A stretch of 28,286 nt of DNA from JBFELO01 sp041552055 (GTDB taxonomy: Bacteria; Acidobacteriota; Thermoanaerobaculia; Thermoanaerobaculales; Sulfomarinibacteraceae), in contig JBFELO010000056.1 of assembly GCA_041552055.1 (NCBI GenBank), positions 1 through 28,286 of the forward strand, read 5' to 3'. The position numbers and the translations under genes are program-made. Within the stretch, counting starts at the first letter, position 1, and each line of letters starts with the position of its first letter. Below are positions 1-7,642 of the stretch, piece after piece. Below the pieces are notes generated by a model. That model saw only the letters and a list, made by a program, of their open reading frames with translations, did no database searches and was not told the DNA's origin.

Positions 1-35
1 AAAATACGCGGCCCGGGCGTCAACCCGGGCCGCGT
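1..35 (-). terminator. Rho-independent terminator of the fadL-lipase unit
   Basis: A perfect 12-bp inverted repeat (ACGCGGCCCGGG / CCCGGGCCGCGT) encloses a 6-nt loop. On the minus strand it is followed directly by ATTTT. It lies about 20 bp past the stop codon of the SGNH hydrolase gene, where a transcript running from the fadL promoter should end. Confidence 0.85.
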
Positions 36-55
36 GTGATCGGGGTCATACCGAG

Positions 56-1519
56 TTATCTGGGATTCGCGAGGTCCCGTGGTCTCGCGGGCGCGGCTCG
101 TCTCGCAGGCTCTCGAACGGGAGCGGAGCGTTTGAGATCGGGCATCGCGAGCTCGAGCAGCCGCTGATGGGACTCGAGTGAAAACACGACATCCTCCGCC
201 TTGGCCGCCGGCACCGGAATCGGAAACGCGCACGGGTTCGAATAGAGGAACTCGGTCATGTCGAGCGTGGTGATCCCCGAGCCGAACTCGTCGCGCAGGA
301 ACTCGATGAACTCGGCGGCGAGGATCGCGTGGCCGAGCTGTTGCGGGTGGAGGAAGTCGTAGCCGAAGAACCCGCCGAGCAGAGCCTCGCCGGTGATGTC
401 GAACCCGCCGAAGGTGAAGCCCTCACCCATGGTCGCTTGGTCTATGACCCCACCGGCGTCGAACACCTCCAGGCCGAACGCGTCCGCGGTGTCGTAGACC
501 ACCTGATTGACCGCGGCGACCTGTGCCTTGATGGCGGCGGTCTCGTCCGCTCGCAGCACGTAGCCGGGCTGTCCCGTGGCCAGGTCGAAGTCCTCGGGCA
601 GTGGCGGCGCGCCCGGGATCAGCGCGCCCAGACCGTAGCCCATGCCGATCAGCTCGGCGCCGCTCGCCAGTACCCGCGAGGTGGGATCCAGCGGGCCGTT
701 GCTGCCGATCAAGGGAACGACACCCAGAAGGTGGTGCGTGATAAACGGTGCCACCGAGGTGGCGAACGGCAGCTCGGTCACGTCCGGGATCGTGACCAGC
801 ACGACGTCAGCGGTTGTGGAGGTGACCAGGGCTCCCACCGCCTGCTGGTAGAGCAGGGAGAAGAAGTCCACCGGGGTCATGGTCACGCCCTCGATCGGCG
901 TGGCGGTGAGCACCGCGGGCAGGACGTCGTTGGTGCCGATCCATACCGTCACGAAGCTGGGGTCGAGGCCGATGGCCTGGACGATCGCGGGGGTCGGAAT
1001 CGGCTGTCCGGTGTCCGGGTCGATCACCGGTAGGCCGTCGGGTCCGAGGACCACCGGCGATCTGAGGATCAGATCGTGGAAGACGTTGTCGGTGTTGCCG
1101 GCGAGCAGGTTCGTGATGTCTCCGACGGTGAACACCATGTCGTACGTCGTGGAGAACGGTATCGCGAGGTTGTTGTACGGCCTGGGCAGGAACGCGTTGG
1201 TCGGCAATCCGGGGTCGTCACTGATCGGCTCGAGAATCGGTGCGTCGCCAAGCGGTGTGCCGAGCTCGATCCCGACCAGCTGCTGCAACGCTGGCAAGCC
1301 GGGTTCGCTCACCAGGGGCGACTCGAAGTCACTGACACCGGCCTCGCGAGCCACCAGCGCTGGCCAGGCGCGCTCCTGGTAGCAGTCCATCAGGCCGAGG
1401 TGGCTGAAGCCGGCCGCCATGCTGTCGCCGAGCACGACGTAGTTGCCGAGGTCCTGAGCCCCCGCCGGCGCCGCGCCGAGGAGGGCGACCACGCTGAGTG
1501 CGAGAAAGGTCCTTTTCAT
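56..1519 (-). CDS. Exported SGNH/GDSL-family hydrolase (putative lipase/esterase)
   Basis: The protein has 487 residues. The start chosen is the ATG at 1519, which has GGAGG about 6 nt upstream and begins a clear signal peptide (MKRTFLALS, then a hydrophobic stretch ending AGA-Q). A longer in-frame reading would add nine residues that overlap the preceding gene. SGNH hallmarks are visible: block I VLGDSMAAG with the nucleophile Ser near residue 33, block III WIGTNDV, and block V DFLHPQQLGH with the catalytic Asp and His near the C-terminus. It is therefore probably a periplasmic or secreted esterase or lipase; the substrate cannot be read from sequence. The gene starts 14 bp after the fadL-type gene stops and is followed by a strong terminator, so the two form an operon. 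The pairing suggests that lipid esters are hydrolysed and the freed fatty acids are taken up. Confidence 0.87.
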   Translation of the reverse strand: MKRTFLALSVVALLGAAPAGAQDLGNYVVLGDSMAAGFSHLGLMDCYQERAWPALVAREAGVSDFESPLVSEPGLPALQQLVGIELGTPLGDAPILEPISDDPGLPTNAFLPRPYNNLAIPFSTTYDMVFTVGDITNLLAGNTDNVFHDLILRSPVVLGPDGLPVIDPDTGQPIPTPAIVQAIGLDPSFVTVWIGTNDVLPAVLTATPIEGVTMTPVDFFSLLYQQAVGALVTSTTADVVLVTIPDVTELPFATSVAPFITHHLLGVVPLIGSNGPLDPTSRVLASGAELIGMGYGLGALIPGAPPLPEDFDLATGQPGYVLRADETAAIKAQVAAVNQVVYDTADAFGLEVFDAGGVIDQATMGEGFTFGGFDITGEALLGGFFGYDFLHPQQLGHAILAAEFIEFLRDEFGSGITTLDMTEFLYSNPCAFPIPVPAAKAEDVVFSLESHQRLLELAMPDLKRSAPVREPARRAAPARPRDLANPR

Positions 1520-1533
1520 GGTTGTCCTCCGTT

Positions 1534-2817
1534 TCAGAACTTCCACCCGAGCGAGGTGGCGAACAGGGGCGACTCGGCCTTGTAGCGGCCGTCGAAGCCA
1601 ACGATCGAGGTGCCCTCGGTCGAGCGCCAGTCGGTGGTGACCAGCTGGGCGCCAAGATCGAGCCAGAAGCTCTTGCCCTGCCAGCCGATGCCGAGAGTGT
1701 ACACCTCGCGGTCGGCGTCACCGAGCAGCGGAGTCATCGACTCGATCGGCTGCGGCGTCTCGTCGTACTCGTAGCCGAGCTGGAACCGCCAGTGGCGGGT
1801 GGCCCGGAACTCCAGCCCGGCGTGGTAGTGGTCCGCATCCTCGTAGTTCTCCACGAGGGTCTCGTTGAACTCGGGATATCCCAAGAAGACCAGGTTGAGC
1901 TCGTCATAGACGCTCCACCCCATGGTGCTCCACTGGCCGGACAGGGTCCACTTCTCGTTGCTCCACGCCAGCCCCACGGCCCACATGTCCGGGTAGGTGA
2001 TCTCTGTCGTGCCCCTGACCGTCTCGCCTACCGGAATCTGTGCCTCCACGAGCTCGTCGAGGTACGGGTTGCCTGTGGCGTACTGTGTGAACTCGGCTTG
2101 CCCGTCGTACTGCACCGTCACCTCGGAACGGTACGACGCACCAAACGAGAACCCCTTGCCGAGGTCGGCGAGGAAGCCGGCGTGCCAGCCCCAGCCGTCG
2201 TTGTCGCTTCCATCGGCGTAGATGTGGGCCCCGGCCACGGGGACGACCTCCTGGGCGAACGGATCGACCAGCGGCACGTCCCGTTGCAGGTCGATGGTGC
2301 TGATCCGGTAGTCGACGCCGATGCCGAGCGACAGGTAATTGGTCAGCTTGAAGGCGAGGTTCGGCGAGAAGTCGATCGTTTCGAGATCGACGCGCCTGGA
2401 GATGAAGCGACCGGCGAAGTCGTCCTCCCACCAGGTGCCGAGACCGAACGGCGCCAGGATCGAGAACCCGAAGCTGGCGCGGTCGCCGAGCGGCGCGACG
2501 ATGTACAGGTGAGGCACGTAGAACTCCTGGTTGACCTGACTGGCGGTATAGCCGTCGCCCGGGTAGGGCGACACGCCTTCGAAGTCCTGCTCCGGCTGGA
2601 TGAATGTCACGCCGAGCATGAACTGAGAGCCCTCGTGGGTCTGGAACGCGAGACCGGCCGGATTCCAGAACATGGCGGCCGGGTCGTCCGCGACTGCGAC
2701 GAACGCCCCGCCCATGGCCCACGATCGTGCGCCGGTCTCGAACAGCGCGAAACCCGCCCCGAACGACAGCGACGGAACCATGAGCAGCACCGCCACGGCG
2801 GCAAGCTTGATCCTCAT
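1534..2817 (-). CDS. OmpP1/FadL-family outer-membrane transporter
   Basis: The protein has 427 residues, with a signal peptide (MRIKLAAVAVLLMVPSLSFG) followed directly by a FadL-like N-terminus: GFALFETGARSWAMGGAF, then a DDPAAMFWNPAGLA segment containing the conserved NPAG. The rest is alternating beta-strand sequence ending in an aromatic residue (GWKF), as in outer-membrane barrels. Members of this family move long-chain fatty acids or other hydrophobic compounds through the outer membrane. The start is well supported by an AAGGAGGAT ribosome binding site at 2825-2833. It is the first gene of a two-gene operon with the SGNH hydrolase. The substrate is inferred from family and partner only; FadL relatives also transport aromatic hydrocarbons. 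Confidence 0.9.
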   Translation of the reverse strand: MRIKLAAVAVLLMVPSLSFGAGFALFETGARSWAMGGAFVAVADDPAAMFWNPAGLAFQTHEGSQFMLGVTFIQPEQDFEGVSPYPGDGYTASQVNQEFYVPHLYIVAPLGDRASFGFSILAPFGLGTWWEDDFAGRFISRRVDLETIDFSPNLAFKLTNYLSLGIGVDYRISTIDLQRDVPLVDPFAQEVVPVAGAHIYADGSDNDGWGWHAGFLADLGKGFSFGASYRSEVTVQYDGQAEFTQYATGNPYLDELVEAQIPVGETVRGTTEITYPDMWAVGLAWSNEKWTLSGQWSTMGWSVYDELNLVFLGYPEFNETLVENYEDADHYHAGLEFRATRHWRFQLGYEYDETPQPIESMTPLLGDADREVYTLGIGWQGKSFWLDLGAQLVTTDWRSTEGTSIVGFDGRYKAESPLFATSLGWKF

Positions 2818-2870
2818 GACGTCGATCCTCCTTCCTTCGAGCGCGTCTGGACGTTGCTTCTTCTCATGTT

Positions 2871-2884
2871 GTCTGATGTCAGAC
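2871..2884 (-). promoter_or_regulatory. Operator-like palindrome at the fadL promoter
   Basis: GTCTGA-TG-TCAGAC is a perfect 6-bp inverted repeat with a 2-bp centre. It lies just downstream of the predicted -10 box and covers the expected transcription start, a position typical of a repressor site. The regulator is unknown, and no regulator gene lies nearby. Confidence 0.5.
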
Positions 2885-2889
2885 GACCC

Positions 2890-2918
2890 ATGCTATCGGC
2901 GCCCGTGAGAATCGTCAA
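2890..2918 (-). promoter_or_regulatory. Predicted sigma70-type promoter of the fadL-lipase operon
   Basis: Read on the minus strand, TTGACG (2913-2918, five of six consensus bases) is separated by exactly 17 bp from TAGCAT (2890-2895, four of six). Transcription would start near 2883 and leave a leader of about 65 nt before the fadL ATG. Confidence 0.55.
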
Positions 2919-3006
2919 TACGACCGGCCGTCGGAAGCAGAATCCGAACGCCACAGAGGCCGCGGCGCTCTGTCGTGCGAGGTCGCCGAAGTGAGTGCGT
3001 CAGCCG

Positions 3007-3693
3007 TCAGCCGATCAGGGCTGCCACGACGTCGGCAGTGTTGGTGAAATCCTCGAACACGGCGTGCGCCCCTGCGCCACGTAGCTCCTCGGCCGTGGCA
3101 CCGCCCGTGGTGACCGCAACCGCGGTGGCTCCGTTGGCGATTGCGCACTCGACGTCACGCGGCGTGTCGCCGATGATGTGGACGTGCCGTCCGAGGCCTA
3201 TGGGAGCGCCGGCGAGGTGCTCGGCGCGGGCGACCGCAATCGCGGGCAGGGCGACCCGGTGCTCGGCGTCGGATCCGAACGCCCCGAACCGGAAGAACCG
3301 GTCGAGCTCGAACCGGCGCAGCTTGATCCGGGCGGTTCGCTCGAGGTTGCCGGTCAACAGCCCGAGCAGTACGTGAGGCCGCCGCGAGAGGGCGTCGAGG
3401 AGATCTCGAGCGCCGGGCAGCAGTACGGCCGGAGCCCTGGGCATCTCGACAGAGAGGAGGCGCTCGTAGTCCTCGATCAGCCGCGGCAGGACCACCGACG
3501 TCGTGGTCGGACCGACCCCGATCCTGTGAAGTATCTCTCGCAAGATCAAAGGGTCGGTCTTGCCGTGCGGGACGATGCCCGCGGTCGCGTTGCGCACGCC
3601 CAGCCGTCGCTCGACCGCCTGCTCCATGGCCCGGAAGCCGGCACCTCCGGCCTTCATCAGGGTCCCGTCGATGTCGAAGAGTAGGAGATTCAC
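3007..3693 (-). CDS. HAD-superfamily hydrolase (phosphoglycolate phosphatase-like)
   Basis: The protein has about 228 residues from the GTG at 3693 (a second GTG lies at 3699). I chose this start because motif I of the HAD fold, LLLFDIDGTL with nucleophile and acid Asp residues, should lie at the extreme N-terminus; an upstream ATG would add a basic, low-complexity extension unlike the family. Motif II is seen as LLTGN, the conserved Lys in the ARIKLRRF segment, and motif III as HIIGDTPRDVECA. The residues between motifs I and II fit a helical cap domain. It probably dephosphorylates a small phosphorylated metabolite; the substrate cannot be assigned. No clear ribosome binding site precedes the GTG. 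TATCCT ends a few bases before it, so a leaderless transcript is possible. It lies about 160 bp downstream of the aldo/keto reductase gene. Confidence 0.82.
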   Translation of the reverse strand: MNLLLFDIDGTLMKAGGAGFRAMEQAVERRLGVRNATAGIVPHGKTDPLILREILHRIGVGPTTTSVVLPRLIEDYERLLSVEMPRAPAVLLPGARDLLDALSRRPHVLLGLLTGNLERTARIKLRRFELDRFFRFGAFGSDAEHRVALPAIAVARAEHLAGAPIGLGRHVHIIGDTPRDVECAIANGATAVAVTTGGATAEELRGAGAHAVFEDFTNTADVVAALIG

Positions 3694-3852
3694 GCACACG
3701 TTAGGATACCGAAAACGGAGGCCGGGAGCGCGGCCACCCGCCCGGAGCAAGGAGCAAGGAACGCCACCTCCCATCCGGATCCGCAACCTCGTTTCCCGGA
3801 CCGGTCCCCGGACGTGTCACGGCGTAGCGTGAAACGCGAAGCCGGATCCCCA

Positions 3853-4845
3853 CTACCGCCAGTCGGGCTCGGGTTGCGGGGCATTGTCGAGAATCTCCTC
3901 GATCCGCTCCATGACCTCCGGGACCAGGCGGGGCACGACGTCGATCGCCTTTAGGTTCTCCTTGAGCTGCTCGCTGCGTGAGGCACCGAGAATCACCGTG
4001 CTGACGTTGGGGTTGGCCACGCACCACGCAACCGCGAGCTGTGCCATGGAACAGTCGAGCTCGTCGGCGATGGCGGTCAGACGTTCGACCTTGGAGATGT
4101 TCCTCGCGGCTTCATCGCCTTCAAAGCGCGAGCGCAGCCACTCGTAACCGGCGAGGGTGGACCGTGACTCCCGTGGGATTCCGGAGCTGTACTTGCCGGT
4201 CAGCAGTCCGCCGGCGAGTGGGCTCCAGATGGTCGTGCCGAGGCCGATCCTCTCGAACAGCGGCGCGTACTCGCGCTCGAACCGGTCGCGGTGGACCATG
4301 TTGTATTGCGGTTGCTCCATCAACGGGGGGATCAGCCGCTCGCGACGCGCGACGTGATGCGCCTCGAGGATTCGCTCCGCGGGCCACTCGCTGGTGCCCC
4401 AGTACAGGGCCTTGCCCTGGTCGATGACGTGGTTCATGGCGCGAATCGTCTCCTCCACCGGGGTGTGCAGGTCGGCACGGTGGCAGAAGATCAGGTCCAC
4501 GTAGTCGAGCCCGAGTCGCTCGAGTGCCGAATCGGTGCCCTCGACGATGTGTTTTCGAGAGAGTCCCCGCTGGTTGGCACCCTCGCCGCCCCAGTAGATC
4601 TTGGTCGACACCAGGAACTCGCTGCGCTGCCAGCCGAGTTTTCTGAGCGCTGCGCCCATCATCCGCTCGGCCTTGCCGTCGGCGTAGACCTCGGCGTTGT
4701 CGAAGAAATTGACGCCGGCGTCGAACGCGGTCTTCATCAGCTGTCGCGCGGCGCTCTCGTCGAGTTGACTGCCGAACGTGACCCACGCCCCGTATGACAG
4801 TGCCGAGACCTGAAGACCCGAGTTTCCGAGGTATCTGTACTCCAT
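3853..4845 (-). CDS. Aldo/keto reductase, Kv-channel beta-subunit-like subgroup
   Basis: The protein has 330 residues, the usual length for single-domain aldo/keto reductases. The N-terminus (MEYRYLGNSGLQVSALSYG, then AWVTFG) is characteristic of the AKR6 group that includes potassium-channel beta subunits and bacterial YghZ-type enzymes. The catalytic tetrad is readable: Asp and Tyr in FFDNAEVYADGKAE, Lys in VSTKIYWGG, and His in LIFCHRAD. The C-terminal GASRSEQLKENLKA segment is the NADP-phosphate binding region. It should be a cytosolic NADPH-dependent carbonyl reductase with unknown substrate. GAGGAGA precedes the ATG by about 8 nt. The gene starts 60 bp after ppc ends, in the same orientation, so it may be co-transcribed with ppc. 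Confidence 0.9.
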   Translation of the reverse strand: MEYRYLGNSGLQVSALSYGAWVTFGSQLDESAARQLMKTAFDAGVNFFDNAEVYADGKAERMMGAALRKLGWQRSEFLVSTKIYWGGEGANQRGLSRKHIVEGTDSALERLGLDYVDLIFCHRADLHTPVEETIRAMNHVIDQGKALYWGTSEWPAERILEAHHVARRERLIPPLMEQPQYNMVHRDRFEREYAPLFERIGLGTTIWSPLAGGLLTGKYSSGIPRESRSTLAGYEWLRSRFEGDEAARNISKVERLTAIADELDCSMAQLAVAWCVANPNVSTVILGASRSEQLKENLKAIDVVPRLVPEVMERIEEILDNAPQPEPDWR

Positions 4846-4877
4846 TGCAAATCTCCTCTCGAGGTGGATATTGAACC

Positions 4878-4891
4878 ACAGCCGCGGCTGT
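4878..4891. repeat. Perfect 14-bp palindrome between ppc and the aldo/keto reductase gene
   Basis: ACAGCCGCGGCTGT is fully self-complementary and lies in the 60-bp gap. It has no following T-run, so it is not a convincing terminator. It could be an operator or a transcript-processing hairpin. Confidence 0.35.
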
Positions 4892-4905
4892 CGGCAAAGG
4901 CGGCC

Positions 4906-7629
4906 TCAGCCGGTGTTTCGGAGACCACGAGCGATGCCCCGCACGGTGGTGAACAGTGCCTTCTCGAGCCCGGAATCGTCGCGGTCACGCTCCCGCCAGC
5001 GGCGCAGGAGGTCGACCTGGACCAGGCTCATCGGGTCGACGTACGGGTTACGCAGCCGGATCGACCGTTGCAGGATCGGCTCCCGATCGAGGAGTTCGCT
5101 CTCGCCGGTCAGCCGCAGGACGAGATCTCGGGTGAGTTCGAAGCGATCGCGAACGATCGGGAAGATTCGTTCGCCGGTCTGTCCGGCGAGTACGGCGTAG
5201 CAGGCTGCGATGTCCATGTCGGCCTTGGCGAGCACCATCTCCACGTCCGCCAGCAGGTTGGCGAAGAACGGCCACTCGACGGCCATTCGTCGCAGGCTCT
5301 CCTCACCGTGGCGATCGAGCGCCGCGGCCAACCCGTCGCCGACTCCGAACCATCCCGGCAGCAGGTGACGGCTCTGCATCCACGCGAACACCCACGGGAT
5401 CGCGCGCAGGTCCTCGACCCCCGAACCGGAGCGTCGGGACGGCGGACGTGATCCGATCGGCATCCGTTCGATCACGTCGATCGGCGTCGCGGCGCGGAAG
5501 TAGGCGAGGAAGTCCGGGTCGTCGTGGACGAGCTCATGGTAGGCGGCGCGCGCACCGTCGGCGACCGTCGCCATCACTGCGCGCCACTCCGCTGCCGGCG
5601 TCGGCATGTGGTCGCACAGCGCGGTGCTCTCCAGAACCGCGCCGACCATCAGCTCGAGGGTCCTCTCAGCGATCTCCTCGAGGCCGTACTTGAGGTTGAT
5701 GATTTCGCCCTGCTCGGTGACCCGCAGGCGGCCCCTGACGGCGCCGCGTGGCTCTGCCAGAACCGCCTGCCGGGGCTTGGATCCACCGCGGCCGACGGTA
5801 CCGCCGCGGCCGTGGAACAACGTCAGTCTGAGACGCGTGGCCTCGGCGGCCGCTACCAGCTCCTCCTGGGCGCGGTACAGCGCCCATCGCGACGCCGCGA
5901 CGCCGGAGATCTTGCTCGAGTCCGAGTAGCCGAGCATCACAACCTGGTGATGGTCCCGATCGGCGAGGTGCCCACGGTACAGCGGATCGTTGGTCATCGA
6001 GCGGAGGGTGGACGCCGACGTCTCGAGGTCGTCCACGGTCTCGAACAGAGGTGCCACGTCGAGCGGCACGGCTCCGGAGGTGTCGACCAGGCCAGCGATG
6101 CGGGCCAACAGGAGCACCGCCAGGACGTCGTCGACCCCGCCTGCCATCGAGATGATGTACGGTCCGACCGCCTGTTCGCCGAACCTGCGCCGGGCCTCCG
6201 CGATCGCACGGAACACGTCGAACGTTCTCCGAATCTCGTCCCCAGGGGGGACATCGGTCGATCGTGCATCGCTGGCCAGGGCGGCCTGCACGGCGAGGGC
6301 CCGCTCTGCCGGTGTGCGCTCCTCGAGGTCGGGTTGGCCGATCACGGCGCCGACCACACGGCGGTGCACGAGGGCGTCCTGGCGCACGTCGAGAGTGGCC
6401 ATGTGAAAGCCGAAGGTCTCGACCTTGCGGATCAGCCGCTCGACGCCGCTGAGGCCGGCGTGTTGGCCGCGGTGACCTCGCAGGCTCGCCGCGATGAGCG
6501 CGAGATCCTGCCGGAAATCGTCGGCTGAGTCATACCTCGCGTCGTCGTCGTGCTTGGTGGCCTCGAGTCGTGCCCAGAGCAGCCACAGCAGTACGCGGTA
6601 CGGCATATCGTCGTACCGCTCTGGGATCGATGCGGCGACCTCGGGCAACATCTCGCGGTATCGACGACACGTGTCGATCACCTCCGGATCCATATCGATC
6701 CGCGACCGCGACTGACTCAACCGGTCGAACAGCCGGCGGACATCGCGCCGGTAGCGGTCGAGAATCAGTTCGCGATGGCGCTCGAGGGTCGCGAGAATGG
6801 TTTCTGGACCGACGAATGGGTTCCCGTCCATGTCCCCGCCGACCCACGATGCGAACCTCACCGTCGGGCCCGCGGAGGCCGCTGTGATCGCCGTCCCGAA
6901 GACTCTCTCGAACGCGACCTCGAACTCGTCGTGGAAGGTCGGTGCCACCCGGTACAGAACTTCAGATAGGTAGAACGCGGCGTGCTCCACCTCGTCCGCC
7001 ACGGTGCGCCGCACCGCCGGCTGTTCGTCGGTCTGCCACGCGCTGCTGATGATCTCCCGCAACCGGCGGATCGATGACTCCTCGTCCGAGGGAGAGCGGT
7101 GCTGTTTCTCCATCCGATCGACAAGCTCGTCTGCGACCCTGTGCTCCTTGGAAAGCAGGGTTCTGCGGGTGGCCTCGGTCGGGTGGGCGGTGAAGACGGG
7201 CACCACCGCGAGCACACGCGAGAATTCCGCAACCTGATCGGCGGTCAGGCCTTCGCCGTCGAGAGTCTGAAGCACGGCGGCCATGCTTCCCGGCTGGGGC
7301 GTGTCGGAGCCGAGCGCGTACTGACGACGTCGCCGGATGCGATGGACCTGTTCCGCGACGTTTACCAGCGAGAAGTAGGCGGAAAACGCTCGCACCAGTT
7401 CACTGGCTTCGATCGGATCGTGCCCCCTGAGCAGTTGCTCCAGGTGGGAGATCGGCTGGCCGGTCGTCCGGTGACGAATGGCGGCGGTGCGAGCCGCCTC
7501 GACCCGATCGAAGAGCTCCCGGCCGCCCTGCTCTTTGAGAACCTCACCGAGCAGGTTGCCGAGCAGGCTGACGTCTCGGCGGAGCGGCTCGTCGGCCTCG
7601 GGGAAGGCGATCCAGCGATCGTCGGACAT
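4906..7629 (-). CDS. ppc: Phosphoenolpyruvate carboxylase
   Basis: The protein has 907 residues from the ATG at 7629 (MSDDRWIAFPEADEPLRRDV). A longer reading would add 23 residues that overlap the upstream gene and look unrelated to the family. It converts PEP and bicarbonate to oxaloacetate, the anaplerotic feed of the TCA cycle. Visible hallmarks are the catalytic His in VFTAHPTEATRR (near 149), the GYSDSSK lysine (near 573), and the glycine loop FHGRGGTVGRGG (near 605-616). The allosteric inhibitor-site residues known from the E. coli enzyme are kept: Lys in VLAKADMD, Arg in SIRLRN, and the C-terminal RNTG. The residues after the lysine read KISG rather than the usual KDAG. The length is normal. 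It sits 13 bp behind the polytopic exporter gene, so the two are probably translated from one mRNA. Confidence 0.96.
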   Translation of the reverse strand: MSDDRWIAFPEADEPLRRDVSLLGNLLGEVLKEQGGRELFDRVEAARTAAIRHRTTGQPISHLEQLLRGHDPIEASELVRAFSAYFSLVNVAEQVHRIRRRRQYALGSDTPQPGSMAAVLQTLDGEGLTADQVAEFSRVLAVVPVFTAHPTEATRRTLLSKEHRVADELVDRMEKQHRSPSDEESSIRRLREIISSAWQTDEQPAVRRTVADEVEHAAFYLSEVLYRVAPTFHDEFEVAFERVFGTAITAASAGPTVRFASWVGGDMDGNPFVGPETILATLERHRELILDRYRRDVRRLFDRLSQSRSRIDMDPEVIDTCRRYREMLPEVAASIPERYDDMPYRVLLWLLWARLEATKHDDDARYDSADDFRQDLALIAASLRGHRGQHAGLSGVERLIRKVETFGFHMATLDVRQDALVHRRVVGAVIGQPDLEERTPAERALAVQAALASDARSTDVPPGDEIRRTFDVFRAIAEARRRFGEQAVGPYIISMAGGVDDVLAVLLLARIAGLVDTSGAVPLDVAPLFETVDDLETSASTLRSMTNDPLYRGHLADRDHHQVVMLGYSDSSKISGVAASRWALYRAQEELVAAAEATRLRLTLFHGRGGTVGRGGSKPRQAVLAEPRGAVRGRLRVTEQGEIINLKYGLEEIAERTLELMVGAVLESTALCDHMPTPAAEWRAVMATVADGARAAYHELVHDDPDFLAYFRAATPIDVIERMPIGSRPPSRRSGSGVEDLRAIPWVFAWMQSRHLLPGWFGVGDGLAAALDRHGEESLRRMAVEWPFFANLLADVEMVLAKADMDIAACYAVLAGQTGERIFPIVRDRFELTRDLVLRLTGESELLDREPILQRSIRLRNPYVDPMSLVQVDLLRRWRERDRDDSGLEKALFTTVRGIARGLRNTG

Positions 7630-7642
7630 GGTTGACCGCAGG

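Noticed and set aside
1498..2994. Long plus-strand open frame (498 codons) opposite the fadL-type gene
   Set aside because: It is antisense to a well-supported gene, and its translation is rich in Arg/Glu/Val repeats typical of a GC-rich shadow frame. It has no family resemblance.
3694..3852. TCACG-GCGTAG-CGTGA dyad between the aldo/keto reductase and HAD genes as a terminator
   Set aside because: The stem is only 5 bp with no T-run, so transcription read-through cannot be excluded.
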